A stretch of 64,000 nucleotides of DNA from Hymenolepis diminuta (taxonomy: Eukaryota; Platyhelminthes; Cestoda; Cyclophyllidea; Hymenolepididae): assembly GCA_900708905.1 (NCBI GenBank), contig CAADRB010000035.1:1449368-1513367 (forward strand), written 5' to 3'. Below the pieces are notes generated by a model. The model did no database searches, had not been told where the DNA came from, and was given only the letters and a program-made list of their open reading frames with translations. Both the position numbers and the translations under genes were made by a program. Below are positions 26,501 through 39,200 of this stretch, one piece after another (the stretch's first letter is position 1; every line of letters starts with the position of its first letter).

Positions 26501-26980
26501 ACTTTCATTTGGTCATTTTGCTGTACTAAATGGAAGAGGAAGCTTATTATAGCTTATTGGTTTTGAATGCTACTTCAGCGCAATTGATTGGTAATGAATA
26601 CTAATCAATGGAATATAGAGAAACTAATGGCAGATTTCTTCAGTTTTCTTCTCCAACAATGTGGTTGGGTGAGTATTCCAAATACTAGCGTCAGTTCAAC
26701 CTCTTCTCGGTAGAAAGGGAAAAGTCTGTAGTACTATCACCACTCTAGCTGTCTTTATTTCTAAAATCATGACCGTTGATGAATACCTACAATATGACTT
26801 TAGCTAGCTAAGTTGAAATGGTTTTTCTTAATGAATTGAAATTATGTATTTATTTCCTTGCAGATTGATTTAGCCGACATAAGAGATGTGTACCAAAAAA
26901 AGTATGGCAAAACTCTGGCCGAGGCGATCGCTAAAGACACCTCAGGTGACTACAAGAAGATGCTTCTGGCGCTTATCTGA
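23590..26980 (+). CDS. Annexin B with Gly/Tyr/Pro/Gln-rich N-terminus, complete, 9 coding exons
   Basis: This annexin of 453 residues resembles the vertebrate A7/A11 layout. Exons are 23590-23995, 24061-24159, 24237-24331, 24764-24968, 25049-25208, 25280-25370, 25449-25524, 26212-26324 and 26864-26980. All have GT/AG borders and an open joined frame. Residues 1-135 are low-complexity, with seven 9-residue units of the type MGGYPPQGQ. The core carries four repeats: KGLGTDE, GAGTDET, RWGTEEA and RGLGTDN, each with its downstream acidic partner (ELSGKF, DTSGDF, ETSGDY, DTSGDY), so the type II calcium sites look intact. The ATG was chosen because it follows the acceptor TTTTAG by one base, as in gene C. 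Annexins bind acidic membranes when calcium rises; N-termini of this type in A7/A11 mediate self-association and partner binding. It is convergent with gene C. Confidence 0.95.
23647..23835 (+). repeat. 27-bp in-frame tandem repeat, 7 units
   Basis: Seven units of 27 bases encode MGGYPPQGQ (the first is MSGYPPQGQ and the last ends QGP). Units differ at only a few third positions, which indicates recent unit turnover. The length keeps the reading frame, so unit gain or loss would change the length of the annexin B N-terminus without breaking it. Open frames on the minus strand here are shadows. Confidence 0.95.
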
Positions 26981-28559
26981 GTTTGATCTTAGCGACAATC
27001 ACATCTGATGATCATCAACCACACTGATAATATTTTTCTTCTTAAAAATAAAATTTATGAATATTCCATCCGATTTTGAGGCGAAACTTAAAGACATGGA
27101 AGTTTACTATAGAAGAAGAGAATGAAATTGGCAAAAAACTCAACATGGACGTCATAGATTAACGTTTCATTTACTACTTCAAGGTAATTGAACTTCTACT
27201 TTTCTCTTTACTCTTACAAATCAGAGCAGACGGAAATAAAGGGAGACGTAAACTAAGAGACGAAGTGTGCATTTGCTAACCCACATTCAGACACTCCACT
27301 GACTCATCATATCACATGCATCCGGATAACGGGGCAGAACAAGGTCAAAGATTATGAATAAAACAGAGCAGATACATTAGTGGTAAACTGGGGTAGGGTA
27401 AATTTAGAGTAAGTCGTTATTATTATCACCGCAGTAGGACAAGAACTTTACAGTTTGTAATTGTGAAAATGGTTGAACAACATGCAAAGTAAGCGAAGTG
27501 TTTGGTAGGTAAGCGACTTTTGAAACGAGCCAGACGAGGTCAAGCATATATTCGTGTGGTGGTAGGATTTTTATGGTATCTGGAATAGGCAGTGCACAAT
27601 GAGCTTAGATGAGTTAAATGTAGGTAAAAGTATTGTTTTGAAAGCCCTACATTAAAAATCAGGCCATTTACTCAAAATACGTTTTAGAAGGGTCGTCTGG
27701 CTGAATACGTCGCTTATTTCGTGGATCGAAGGTTGAATTTACCCCTCTTTGGCGCTTATTAGATTAAATGTATTCAGATTATTAATAATGTTCCCATATT
27801 CCTTGAAAAAGTCTTGATGACTCATCTGAAAGTAGAACAAATGGAAGTTGAATAGATAGTATATTCTAATATCTGTCATTTGGTGTTCATGGATCATTTT
27901 ACGGAATTAAAATTCGTCTTAGTTTCAGATATTACGGAGAAAAATTTGTTATGAAATTTATTTTAGGCAGATGGCCTAAATGGACTTTTTCAAGTTCAAG
28001 GTCAAAGTCGGACCAAATCATACCCACAAAAATGGGACAACTGCAAGCTCAAATAGAATATTCACAAGTTGGAAAATTTGTTACAAGAACAACTATTAAT
28101 CAACTAAATGCTGCAAGTGAGCTGGCTAAAGAACAGAGGATGGTCAGAGTTACATTGAAGAAGAATTTTGGCGGATAATGTATTAAAGCGTTGATGCGCG
28201 GGTAGATGAAATGAATAACCCCTTATTCACCCGTCTTATTCCTCATTATTAAGAAAATAACATTCTTTGAAAAAATGTGAAAATGAAACTCCATTTACTT
28301 ATAATTAACAAGGAAGTTTGATAATGTTTAAAAATCGTTGTTATTCTCATCTACATGCTCTAGGTTTTAAGAAGATGGTGCTAAATCTGGATGGCGTGAC
28401 CAAACGCCGAATTAAGTCAATTAGCCATCAAGTTCTAAATTTCGTGCACATCTCAATCATGAACCTGAGAATTAAGTCATTAAATCAGAACGCCTCTTAT
28501 GCGACTGTGAATAACTCGACGTTTTCATGACACACGTACAACGTAAAGGTGTTGACATC
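26981..28559. other. 3' flank of annexin B, then intergenic
   Basis: AATAAA at about 27047 lies some 65 bases past the stop and is the likely poly(A) signal. Beyond it, a 75-codon open frame at 27951-28178 (basic, no known domain) is not convincing as a gene. I see nothing else. Confidence 0.5.
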
Positions 28560-28925
28560 TCTGATAGATTTGAAGGATGAATCCCTTCTTCTCCGAAGTA
28601 TTTATCTTACGTCATCCCTAATCATCACCAAATTTGATTATCTTGTTCTCATAAGTAATCTCTGTAATCTTTTAACCTTTCCTGCGACCCAAGCACTCCC
28701 TAGACAAACATCGTGTGTCCTCAACTGGCCTATTTCTCATCAACTCGGAAAAGGTAAGCATACCTCGTACGATAGTAGCAGACACCGCTTAGTCGGCCCT
28801 GCTATTAACCAGTCCTGTCTGCACTGTCCCTTCCTTTTCCTACAATCTTCCCGACCAATTAAAGCACGCACACGGTTATATCCTTATGAGTGTCCTCAAC
28901 CAAAGTGTCGAGTATAAATAGCCTT
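28560..28925 (+). repeat. Dispersed repeat, copy at 28.6 kb
   Basis: This is the partner of 13311-13650. A TATAAATAG stretch at 28913-28921 follows the shared part, and AATAAA lies near 29127, so the unit could be the U3/R part of an LTR. The ends were not found and there is no target duplication. It is longer than the other copy by an insertion near 28755. Confidence 0.5.
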
Positions 28926-31438
28926 CTATTAGACCCACAGGGGACCCTAGCTCGTCCAACGCATCTCCCGTTGCTCAATCCTTCTCCTCCAGTTCTCTAT
29001 TTTCCCTAGAGACTCTGTACTGAGTTTTGTTCAATACAACCTGGTCAACGCAATCCTTGGTGTTCTTTTTCCTTCGTTTACTGTTAGCCATCTACCGCTA
29101 CAGATTTATTAGCGAATGTTCAGCAAAAATAAACAGCATTTTGTGTTCCGCTCACTTTGGTGCTGCATATGTTTACAAAATCTGATGGCAATAAACTACT
29201 AAGTATAATGTTGTAATTTTGCATAATGGGAGTGGAGATGATTACATTTACCTTCTATCACACTGAGTTGAGTCAAACCCGTTACTTTAATTAGCACTTA
29301 TTTGACATTCCTTGAATTGGGTATTGGGGGCTGATTTCAATAGGGTAGATAATAATTGTAAGTGTAAAAGTGAAAGGCCATTGAGTTAGTTGGATTAATA
29401 ATAGTTTCCTCTATGTGATTTCATATCAACTGGAGTTCTAGAAATGTTGTGCAGAAGATAAATTCAGCTAGACGAAAATTGTATATATTTTATGAAGCAG
29501 TTCTTACGATATGCATTTTGGTCGCGTTCAAGGTTAAACCCACTTCAAACAAACAAGCAATATAAGTCAAGACATCGAGAGGCTTTAAATTACTATCTAG
29601 CAGAATTTCTTGAAGTAATACTGAATTCTTGAACTTGATGGAATTCAAATAGTCTCCGCTATCTTGGCCATTCCAAGAAAATTGTATTAAAATAAAATGA
29701 CCAATCATCCACCGTTTAATAAGCAGCTGCTCACGGTGGATATAGATTGACTCAGTAATCCAGGAGAAGAGCATGAAATTTGATTTTTGGAACATGAAGC
29801 ACTATACTGTCATTAGGTAAATACCTTACTGGAGTGCAATGGTCACTGAATTATACTTCGGGACATTGTTTTAATTTACTGTAAAAGAGCAGGCTTAATT
29901 AAAGGTGCATAAACAATATCTTGGCACGGATAAGTGACCCGTTTATCGTTCTTAACGTGATGGTACATGTTAAGAGTAGCAGTTGAGCGTGCCTGTTGAA
30001 AGCAATATTGCGTGTAAAGGGTTATGCATTTTTTAATAGAGAGGGACAAATAGAAATTTGATCGAAAAGGTAATTCTGTATTAGATCTGTAACAAATTAC
30101 AACGCCACTACCTGCTTCTACCTTCTTAACAATCTCATGTTTCCAACACAAACCAAACGTCACATGGCTCTACGCTGCAAAACCACATGGTAAATGAAGG
30201 ATAGTAAGAAAGGGTTATACTTTTGACATTCATTCCCTCGCACAGCTCATTATAGTCGTTCCTGTCATTGTGGGTGTATGATTTGACACCACCTGAATTT
30301 GCGGGGGATATTAATGCTAATTATGGCAAAGTCTTCACGAAAATTTATGTGGTCATGATTACATATTTACACTGGTTGAGTTACATAATAACACTCGGTC
30401 AAACTACACTTAAATTTTAAATAATTTAATCAAATTACAATACATAGAAGTATTGATTAATTCTTCACACTGGATTTCATTTCCATTGGCTAAAATTGTA
30501 GTCTTTCAAGTCTGATACGCCACCAACGAAATTCATTTGACAAATTTTATGCTCATTGATTGTGAAAACTGATGGATTTCAATTGGCTCATAGGTGAGTT
30601 GATGTTGTAATTTACAGAGGTGCACTAACACCAGATACTCACTTCTACATTTCAATGCTCTGGTTCTCACATGATCCAGCACACCTAGATAAATGATCAA
30701 TTTGATCAACTTAATCGCAATAAAATCTAAAAAATATATTTTATTATCTTTTGGCTTCTGTTATTAATAGCGATAAACTGATAATTATTGTAAAGCGATT
30801 ACGAGTTGTCTAACCTCCGTAATTGTCTATCCTGACCACTAACCTCACAAATGAATAATTAACCATGTGGAATATGTTCCACTTTTTCCTATTAGAGCAT
30901 ATAACTTTATAATAAGCAGAGATTCAGTTGGAGAACATTCGTCGCTTAACTAATGCAGAAAGGAATATGCAAATGCTCTCCTCTTGATGTACCGACAAAA
31001 TTGCTATTGATTTGCTAAGTGGTTTGTCAGACTATACCTAATTCACACCTTACACCAACTAAGATTTCCTAGTGTTGTCCCCTTATGCTTATTCATTATT
31101 TAGTCAATTATGATATGCCTGAATCTTGAATATTTACATTTTGCGCATTCCATCTCCGTTTGAATTCAACTTTAACCAATCGATCTCATGCGGATCACAT
31201 AGGCACATAGTCGATATGCGATATGAAATGCCTAATACATTACACAGTTTCACCCTGTTGATAAGTACAACGAATATTTACATACTTTTTGTAAAAATGC
31301 CACCACATTGATAAGAAGAATTATATTCAGTAACATTGAAAAAGCTCAAAGGAGGAGGTAAACAGCCCTATCCAGTTAATAAGATCACTTTAAGTAAATA
31401 AGAAAAGCGGTAATAGTAGAAATCTCTTGGGGATAAAT
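28926..31438. other. Intergenic between convergent annexins B and C, no supported gene
   Basis: No coding region is recognised. Open frames of 101 codons (minus, 29490-29795) and 95 codons (minus, 29876-30163) lack domains. The 3' untranslated region of gene C must begin just below 31439. Confidence 0.4.
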
Positions 31439-34400
31439 CTAGTTTCCAACTAGTGCCAGATACATTCTTCTGTAATCGCCAGAGGTATCTCCTTCAATTG
31501 CCTTTGCTAACGACTTTCCATACTTTCTCTGATAAGCCTCCTTCACATCTTGAAGATCAATCTAAACAGATAATATAGAAAAATAAAAACACATCGCTTA
31601 GAAGTAATGTCAATGAGGAGATCGAACAGTTTACCTCCGAACGACCCAGAGTCAACTGCATTAAAGACCAATCGTCAGTACCCAGTCCTCTCATTGACTT
31701 GTAGAACCATTCAGCAAGAAGATCGGTTTTATTCACAGCAAAATTAACTAAAGATGAAAGGGAATGTATAGATAGTAAGTAAAAGCTTAATTCGTTGTTT
31801 CTTCCGTTAATCGATTCGTTTTGTCTTCATATGAAGATCAGAGGTGGAGTAATCTAACATCCATGAAACCGAGTCGAGCAAAACAAATGTGTCCAACACC
31901 CATTTACCAGAACTCTGTAGATTTACTATACTACAGAATGTATCTGAACAAATCAGTGGCCTACAGGATTCATTTTGAGCGAGCTTTAATGAACTATGGC
32001 ATGTTCAAAACTTCTTAGAAATTTTAAATATCTGCTTCATGATTATAAGAAGGAACAAATTTATCGAGGTTGCATGATCACTCGATTCAATCAACGTGAC
32101 CTCAATTCCAGCCTCATGTATATTCCTTTCAAATATCTTTTGCATTATTTACTTACCGATTGCAAGCATTGTACGCTTGTAATCACCCGAAGTTTCCTTC
32201 GTAAGAGCCTTATCCAGACCATGGCCATATTTCTACAATTACAAGACGGAGACAAGATAGACTTAAGACTACTACCGCTATTATTCATTGGAAGCAAGCA
32301 GTAGAAACAAACCCTTTGATAAGCTTCGTTGATGGCTTTGATTTGTTCGAAGCTTCTTTGGGCAAAAATTCTTGTGAACACTGCTTCCTCGGTTCCCAGG
32401 CGTCTATAAAGTTGAAACAGTTCTTGTAAATAGAGATTCAAGAAGTAAAAAATTTGTATTCGGCTAACACAGATTAACTCAGGAAATCCGATAGGGCTTA
32501 CTGTTTTCGTTTAGATATCCTAACTAAATAAGTGTTCGTACATTTTAAATCTCGACTATGGTAAACCAAGATGCGATAAAGAAACAAACTGTTTTCGACT
32601 CTTCAAATAACCTGTGACGATCGACCACCAGAATAATATTTCGGCCCAAAACCGTATGCCATTATGTTTGCATTTCAAACACTATGAACAGTTGACAAAT
32701 TTCCCATTTAAGGTTTTATATTTCAACCCCATTTACATGCTACTCTTCCGTCTCGAAAAAAAATTATATACAACAAATAGAATGACATACTTTTCGCCAG
32801 CATCATACAGCTGTTCTGCCTCAGCCGTAGCTTGGCTCATATCAACATTTGTATTTTCTTCACGATGTCCTTGCAGCATAGCAACCAATATTTTCTCAAA
32901 ATCTCTGCTTGTGTCGCCCTTAACATCTTGGATTACATCACGTTTGTATACTACAGGAAAAAAGGGCCAAATTGAATAGGACACCTATTCATTGAAAGTT
33001 CAATGATGATTGGCCAACAAGATGACCAATCAGATGCAATCGATAGTTGCTTACGTTTCTGATAGGCGGGTGCAATTCCTCTGATAACTGAATTCGGGTA
33101 AGGAATGACGGCTTGAATAAGAAGCTGTTCGTTAGTGCCAGCTCCTCTGACAGACTTGTAAATTGATGTTGCAAGCATTTCAGAAAGTGTCCCAATGCTT
33201 AACAGAACCAGGTCTTCAAATTTGCCACTTAATTCACTCTTGAGGTGAGACTTGAGATCCTAGATGGACAAAGTAATAAATATTTGAGAAAATATTTAAG
33301 TTGTTTTCAACGATTAACTTAGGAGGACGGTGGCTCGATGGAAAAATAATGTTTCAAATAGCCTCTAATGGGGACCTGATACTTTTATTCAAGAAATCAA
33401 TAGTAATGATGAATTATTTCTAAGATCTTTACAGTTGTGAGTGTAATGATATCTAATTCAGTTTACAAGGCAGAGGTAATACGAATGAAGTTAAGCAATC
33501 CTATTATGAGTACGTATCACCAGAGGAATCTCAAGTAAACTCTGTATTGTTCACAACGTCCCTCTCGACAAACAAGAGAACTTTTATTGTCGTTGATGGC
33601 AAGACGAAATAACAGACAAAACCTAGTCCTTATTCGCCTTAAGTTATTCTCATAACTGTTAAGATAAAACATTACTAATAGAGATTATGCTGAATTAGTG
33701 CTAGATATCCAAAATTTTATAAACTGATGCTAAATAACAAACCTTCCCAAATGATGCCATGTATTTGGTTGCAATTTGCACACGTTGTTCAAAAGTTCGC
33801 TTTGAAAGGATGGAGATGATTCTTGCTTCATCAGTGCCTAAAACAGGAAGTTATTCATTATATCTACTGAGTTAAAATTCCATTGAATAGGGAACAGAGT
33901 TTAAAATCACCTAAACCACGCATAGCTTTGCGAAGATCGTCTGCATCTTGACCAGGATTAAAATTGGCTACAGGATGAACGGTTGGACGCCCAGTGTAGT
34001 AAGATGAAGTCGCTCCCATTCCATAATAGTTATCTCCGGTTGGACCTCCGTGGCCTTGTGCTAAGAAAATATTTGTGTGTTTAAAAGTAATAGATAATTA
34101 GCAGGTTGGTTAAAATCGTGTGTAAATGAAGTTCTACCTAATTTGCTCACAATTTTCTCCTTTATGGTTTCAAGTCCTGTCAACCAAAATTATACATTTC
34201 CTCTTATGTTGTTACTAGGACGATTTTCGAAGTACACATAACTTACTCCGTATATGATAGGGTGAACTAAAAGCATCCTCTATGTTATATTAGTTACTAC
34301 TAAGTTTGTTATTGAATTCGACTTACCAGAGCCACTATACCATCGGTGACCTACCGAAGTAAATCTCATGCATAACTAATCTTCTTTAAATTTCAAACCT

Positions 34401-35133
34401 ATCTTTTCTCAGTAGTTAATTTTTACCGATTTGTTCTTACCATGTTGCTGCTGCCCTATATAATGAATATTTTAGGTGAACTTTAAGTATTTGGGGTTAG
34501 TTCTACTTAAAATTGGCAACCTACCACTATCATAGCTACAGTTTTGTTGCCCTGTTTATGAAATACCATTTCGGTAACATTGTATTTCAACTTTCACAAT
34601 CTATCAGTTTCCTGATCTTAAAATCAACTTACCATAATTATAACCTGATTGATCTATTTAAATAATAATCAGGATATTTTCTTTTTAACGGGCATACTAT
34701 ACTACTGAAATTCTTATCAGTCTCACTTACACGAGATTCCTGGATATGAAGTGGCTCCACCACTAGGATAAGATGGTCCTGAGGATCCGTAACCAGTATT
34801 TCCTACTTGACCTTGTGGTGGGTAACTTGGAGCTCCACCAGGATAACCAAGACCGGCTTGAGGAGGGTAACCAACTTGACCTTGGGGTGAGTAACCGGGA
34901 GTACCACCTGGATATCCGGGACCCTGAGGAGGATAACCAGCTTGACCTTGGGGTGGGTAGCCTGGGCTGCCGCTTGGATATCCAGGACCCTGAGGAGGAT
35001 AACCAACTTGACCTTGAGGTGGGTAGGCACCTGAACCACTAGTGGGAGGATAACCGGGGTATCCGCCACCCATTGGTGGATAACCCTGATCTGGAGGGAT
35101 GTTAAATCCTACAGGAGGTCTATATCCGGACAT
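31439..35133 (-). CDS. Annexin C with Gly/Tyr/Pro/Gln-rich N-terminus and micro-exons, complete, 14 coding exons
   Basis: This annexin is about 511 residues if every micro-exon is used. Minus-strand exons are 35133-34731, 34653-34633, 34551-34525, 34455-34441, 34350-34327, 34279-34247, 34060-33911, 33837-33743, 33259-33055, 32950-32791, 32403-32313, 32232-32157, 31747-31635 and 31561-31439. The joined frame stays open. Residues 1-134 repeat GYPPQGQVGYPPQGPGYP-type units. The core has four repeats: RGLGTDE, RGAGTNE, RLGTEEA and RGLGTDD, with partners ELSGKF, DTSRDF, ETSGDY and DTSGDY. Repeat 2 has Arg where the others have Gly. Core intron positions equal those of A and B. The ATG at 35133 lies 11 bases after a splice acceptor. 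The micro-exons are predicted from splice sites only; the core is firm. Confidence 0.92.
34247..34653 (-). other. Micro-exon cassette of annexin C (21, 27, 15, 24 and 33 bases)
   Basis: Five tiny exons lie between the large N-terminal exon and the linker exon at 34060: 34653-34633 (QSGYNY), 34551-34525 (QQNCSYDS), 34455-34441 (QQQH), 34350-34327 (HRWYSGS) and 34279-34247 (DAFSSPYHIR). Each is bounded by AG and GT, has a length divisible by three and starts and ends in phase 1, so any one can be skipped without a frameshift. Four of the five have their split codon completed to Gly or Tyr, matching the surrounding composition. The last (33 bases) is the least certain, because its acceptor lies in weaker context. 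Confidence 0.7.
34731..35133 (-). repeat. Degenerate Gly/Tyr/Pro/Gln repeats coding for the annexin C N-terminus
   Basis: About five irregular units of 22-23 residues (pattern GYPPQGQVGYPPQGPGYP plus a short linker) fill the exon. They are more diverged than the 27-bp units of gene B, so they are older or less subject to turnover. Confidence 0.8.
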
Positions 35134-36240
35134 TGAATTAGAATCTAATAAAATTAAACAGTCATTATCATTCAAGAGTTCTACTGAGTAAACGAAATAG
35201 TTGTTATTAATTTCTAAAGTGCAATCCGCATGATTTTCCAGCGGCTATGGCTCACGTGGTTAACAAGAACAAAATGGTGGTCCCACTCTTGTAACTTTAA
35301 ATTAGTGTCAAGCACGTAATGCAGTCATAGCAACGCATAACAACACAAAACTTGAACAATTGCTCAAATAATATAGGAGCATTTTACCATTAAATTATAA
35401 CTGTTTGAATGCTCTTTAAATCGCCAAATCCAACGAACTCAAAAGTGTGAACGGATAGTATTAGTTTATAGATGACCTAAGTGCTAAAAATAGGAGCCAA
35501 CCACACAATTTCGGTGATGAGTGATAAATGGACATATAATACATTGTTTCAATGGCAAAGAAAGAATTCTGTCCTTTCGGCTAATTAAAAAATTAATATT
35601 TATGTTTTGGGAGTAAAGTGTTATCTTGACAAAACAAATAATTAATGCGGGGACAGAACTAAACTACGCCCTAAAACCAACCGCAATCGGACGTTTAGAC
35701 GTGACAACTAACCAATCCCCATGCGATAGCTATGGACGTTTATGCATCTACGCCAACCTTAGTAGAATTTTTACATCCTTCTAACCGAAGACTTAGAATA
35801 AAACAAAAACGTCTCGTACTAGTTAGAAGTATTTAAAAGTCAATAAATGGTATATTTTGCAAGAGTAAATAAAATAGACTGAAAAAAACGCACGTAAAAT
35901 CAACTTCAAGAGAGATAAATGCGCCAAAATAAAAGTCTAGATAACCGACAACTTACAAGTCGGCGAAGTGCGAGTGAGCGGTGACAGCATGGTCCGCCTT
36001 TAATTCGTTTCCATTTGACCAATCAAATTACCAGCTCCAAGGTCATTGAGTGTGGGCGTTCGCAAATAGCGTTCTTGCACATAATGACTGTAGAAAATGT
36101 GATATCAGCTGGTAGGTTGGCATGTGCCCACGCTAAACAAATCAATGGAAAAATTTTTTTAATTTCATGAAATTTAGTAATTTCAAATAAAAAAAACAAA
36201 ATATTCTCTTTCACTAGATTTTGAATTAATGAATTCTTCT
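35134..36240 (-). promoter_or_regulatory. 5' region of annexin C
   Basis: A splice acceptor just upstream of the ATG (TTTATTAG followed by 11 bases) implies a 5' untranslated exon further up. Inverted CCAAT motifs on the minus strand (GATTGGT at 35717-35711 and 36024-36018) match those upstream of B and D. The transcription start was not located. Confidence 0.35.
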
Positions 36241-39200
36241 CAAATGCTAATACGTCTTGAGTAATGGAACATTTAAATACGTAAAAATAATTAAAACAAA
36301 ATATGAGTTAGTGGCAATCGGGAATTTCGTTGAAGCTGTACTTTTAGAGCGCCATTTGAATGATATCCTTGAAGTAGTTTATCGGTTAAGTTCCTCTAGG
36401 ACTGATTGGCATTTGGGGGAAATCTTATTAAGGAATGAAATCACAAAAAATTAATCGGAAATATTTAAATTTAAAGAAATGCTCGAAATCGGTCTGTTAT
36501 AACTTTATTAGCTCCCCAAAATAGCATACATAAGCCAGAACTCAATAATAACACTGGATTAAACAAGGTTCGACAGTTTACTCAACGTTCTGCATCAAAT
36601 TGTCAATTTAGCCTTTCTTGAATAAAAGTTTTGAAACTGGGCTTAATTGCGCACCTTTAAACGTTATCTGAATTACAAATGTCTAAAATATCAGAGGTGA
36701 ATAAATTAGCAAAGATTGCACAATCTTAATTTAAATTTAGCTAAAAGAAAGAGAGTTGAATAACCGCAAGAAGGACATCAGTAATAGAAGCATTCACCCT
36801 TGAAATAAAAAGTCTACAAGGAGAACCTTCCTACACGTTTAAAGGTTTTTCACTTTCAGATTACCAATCAGTGGTATGGTAAAATGAAAGGGCGTCGTTA
36901 AAAACGATTATTTACACATACCCACCGGGAGATCCCGAGAATCGAAACCACGGCATCTGAGCTCACAACACATAGACGTCTCAGTACCACCTTCCCCTAT
37001 CTCGAAATTGCGGGTACAAATGCTATGGGTGACATTAATCAGCTACAAAGCGGTTAATCATGGGCAGATACAGTCGAGGAAACCTCACATTTTAAATTCA
37101 TAAATTCAATTGGATGTTCATAATAAATTGAACTAGTTTCAGTCACAGACATGTATGTTTACTAGCTTCTAGGGTATTTTATCTTCCCTTATCTCTTCTT
37201 CGGGCTGTACCTTCTGTTTCCTTCCTACCTTCATCATATAAAACGATGGAGAAATTCAATGAGGACAGAGAGAAATCCTAGAAGGGGGAGGGGGGAGAGA
37301 GAGTTAAAGGGTGGATTCTTGGGTATTTGTTTACGCAGGGGGTATTTAAATTTTATAGAGATGGGGTAACATTAACGGATGGAATGATTCCGGACACAGT
37401 ACACGATAGCAAATGGATAACCACGGGGACGGAGGGATATAGGCATACCACTTTCATCAAAGTAAAGATGTGCATATACGCTCATTGATGCTCATTATTC
37501 TTTCCCCCAAAAGTAAACACTAAATATGGACAGTAAAACTTTTATCAATTTCATTTGGAAGGCGACGTATCACCTCGAAATAGTATTAACACTGACTCTG
37601 GGTAATGGTGAAATGCGAATTCTAATTTGATAGGACTGAATATTTCCGATGACTTTTAATGACAACTCGAGACCGTCGCTAAAACTTTCCTGGGTGGCTA
37701 TATTTGGTATGCCTTTCACTACACATACAGTCAGGAGAACACAATTTAAGTTTACTCCTTTTACTTAACTCACAGACTTGTTTGGTATTAAATGGACTCA
37801 AAAAACTGCTTATCATCCACAAATAAAGGGTTTGTTCGGAGGTTTTCGCGTTGGAACCCACTCTTACAAAAAACGGAAACTATTTCGTTAGACATTTTTT
37901 GATGCTTGGACCATCTTCCGTGATGATCTTAATTGTTGCAGAGACGGTTTTTTAGAGTTCCCCTTAAACTTCCTGATGTGGTTTTAATTTCTTCTGGGAA
38001 AAAGCTCGAAACGAATGGTCATAGCATAGTGCTAGAGACTTCGTAAGTTAACAAGCCAGATGCTATCAATAACGAAATCACCCGTAATTGCAAGGTGGTT
38101 GAACAACTCCGGCATTCTTGCGGTTCAGAGTCATCTTTCGGATTGGGTCAAAATATTGAAATAACTACCTCAACGTCCGTTTGGGAAAGACCTACATACG
38201 TTGAGATCTGTGAGGATGATGAACCTTCCGTGTTTCAGAAGATACTGTAAATGTTTAATCGCCAATTAGATTGTCAGCAATACAACATTAGTTAAATTGT
38301 TAAAGGTGGGAAGGATGAAATCGGAAATGAACGTTTTTTATGGTAAACTTATTGCCCTCGGATCTTCTTCTTCCGTAATATAAATAATCGATCAAATGAG
38401 TAGGTAATCTAAATTTGAAAAAAATATGTACTTTTTGTCAGAATGAATTGTGAAACATCTTGCAACATCAAAATTTCATAGGAAAATATCTCCAGAAACT
38501 ATTTGATTAGAATATGCACGAATAACCATCGAATAAAACAATGCCGTCGAATATCATCCAAGAACGTCTTGCTTTCCTAGTCATTGGACAAAAATTGAGA
38601 ATGAAGCGTCAAACCAAGGCTCTTGATTGAAAATACCAGTCAATGAGCATTGAATATCATAGGCAAGTACTTGCTACAAGCCAGGACGAATTGTGATATT
38701 TGAATTTCGGAACTTGAACCGTCCATTTAGTAAATATTGTATAACCTGAACCTAGATATCAAATGAAGTATGTCTCTTTGATGTTGTTCCCGATACCATT
38801 TTGATCCCCTCCCTCCTCTTTATCATTTGTTGAACTGTCTGTTAACGGAGTTCAGTGGCTTCCTTCAATTAGAAATTGTAGAATTTTTTTATACGATCAA
38901 GGGTAACGATAATTAATAAAAATCATTGTCCCACTTTTTTTTATTTACTACGTTACTATGGACTTCTGACAAACGGATATTTGATTTATTTGTAGTCGGT
39001 AAATAACTTCTACTTCATCTGCATTGTTTGAATTTCATGACAAAATAATGTAATTTTAGTAAATAAAGTAAACATCTTTAGAGGTTTTCCCCCTGATTTT
39101 GAACTTTTATTAGGGGGTTTAAGATAAACTGACAGCTTCTTCTTTCAGGACGCCTCTGGTTGAGGAAAATCGACAATTTCACATGACTGCAGAAAAAAGA

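Noticed and set aside
34773..35069. Open frames opposite and alongside the gene C N-terminus
   Set aside because: They are shadows of the Gly/Tyr/Pro/Gln repeats.
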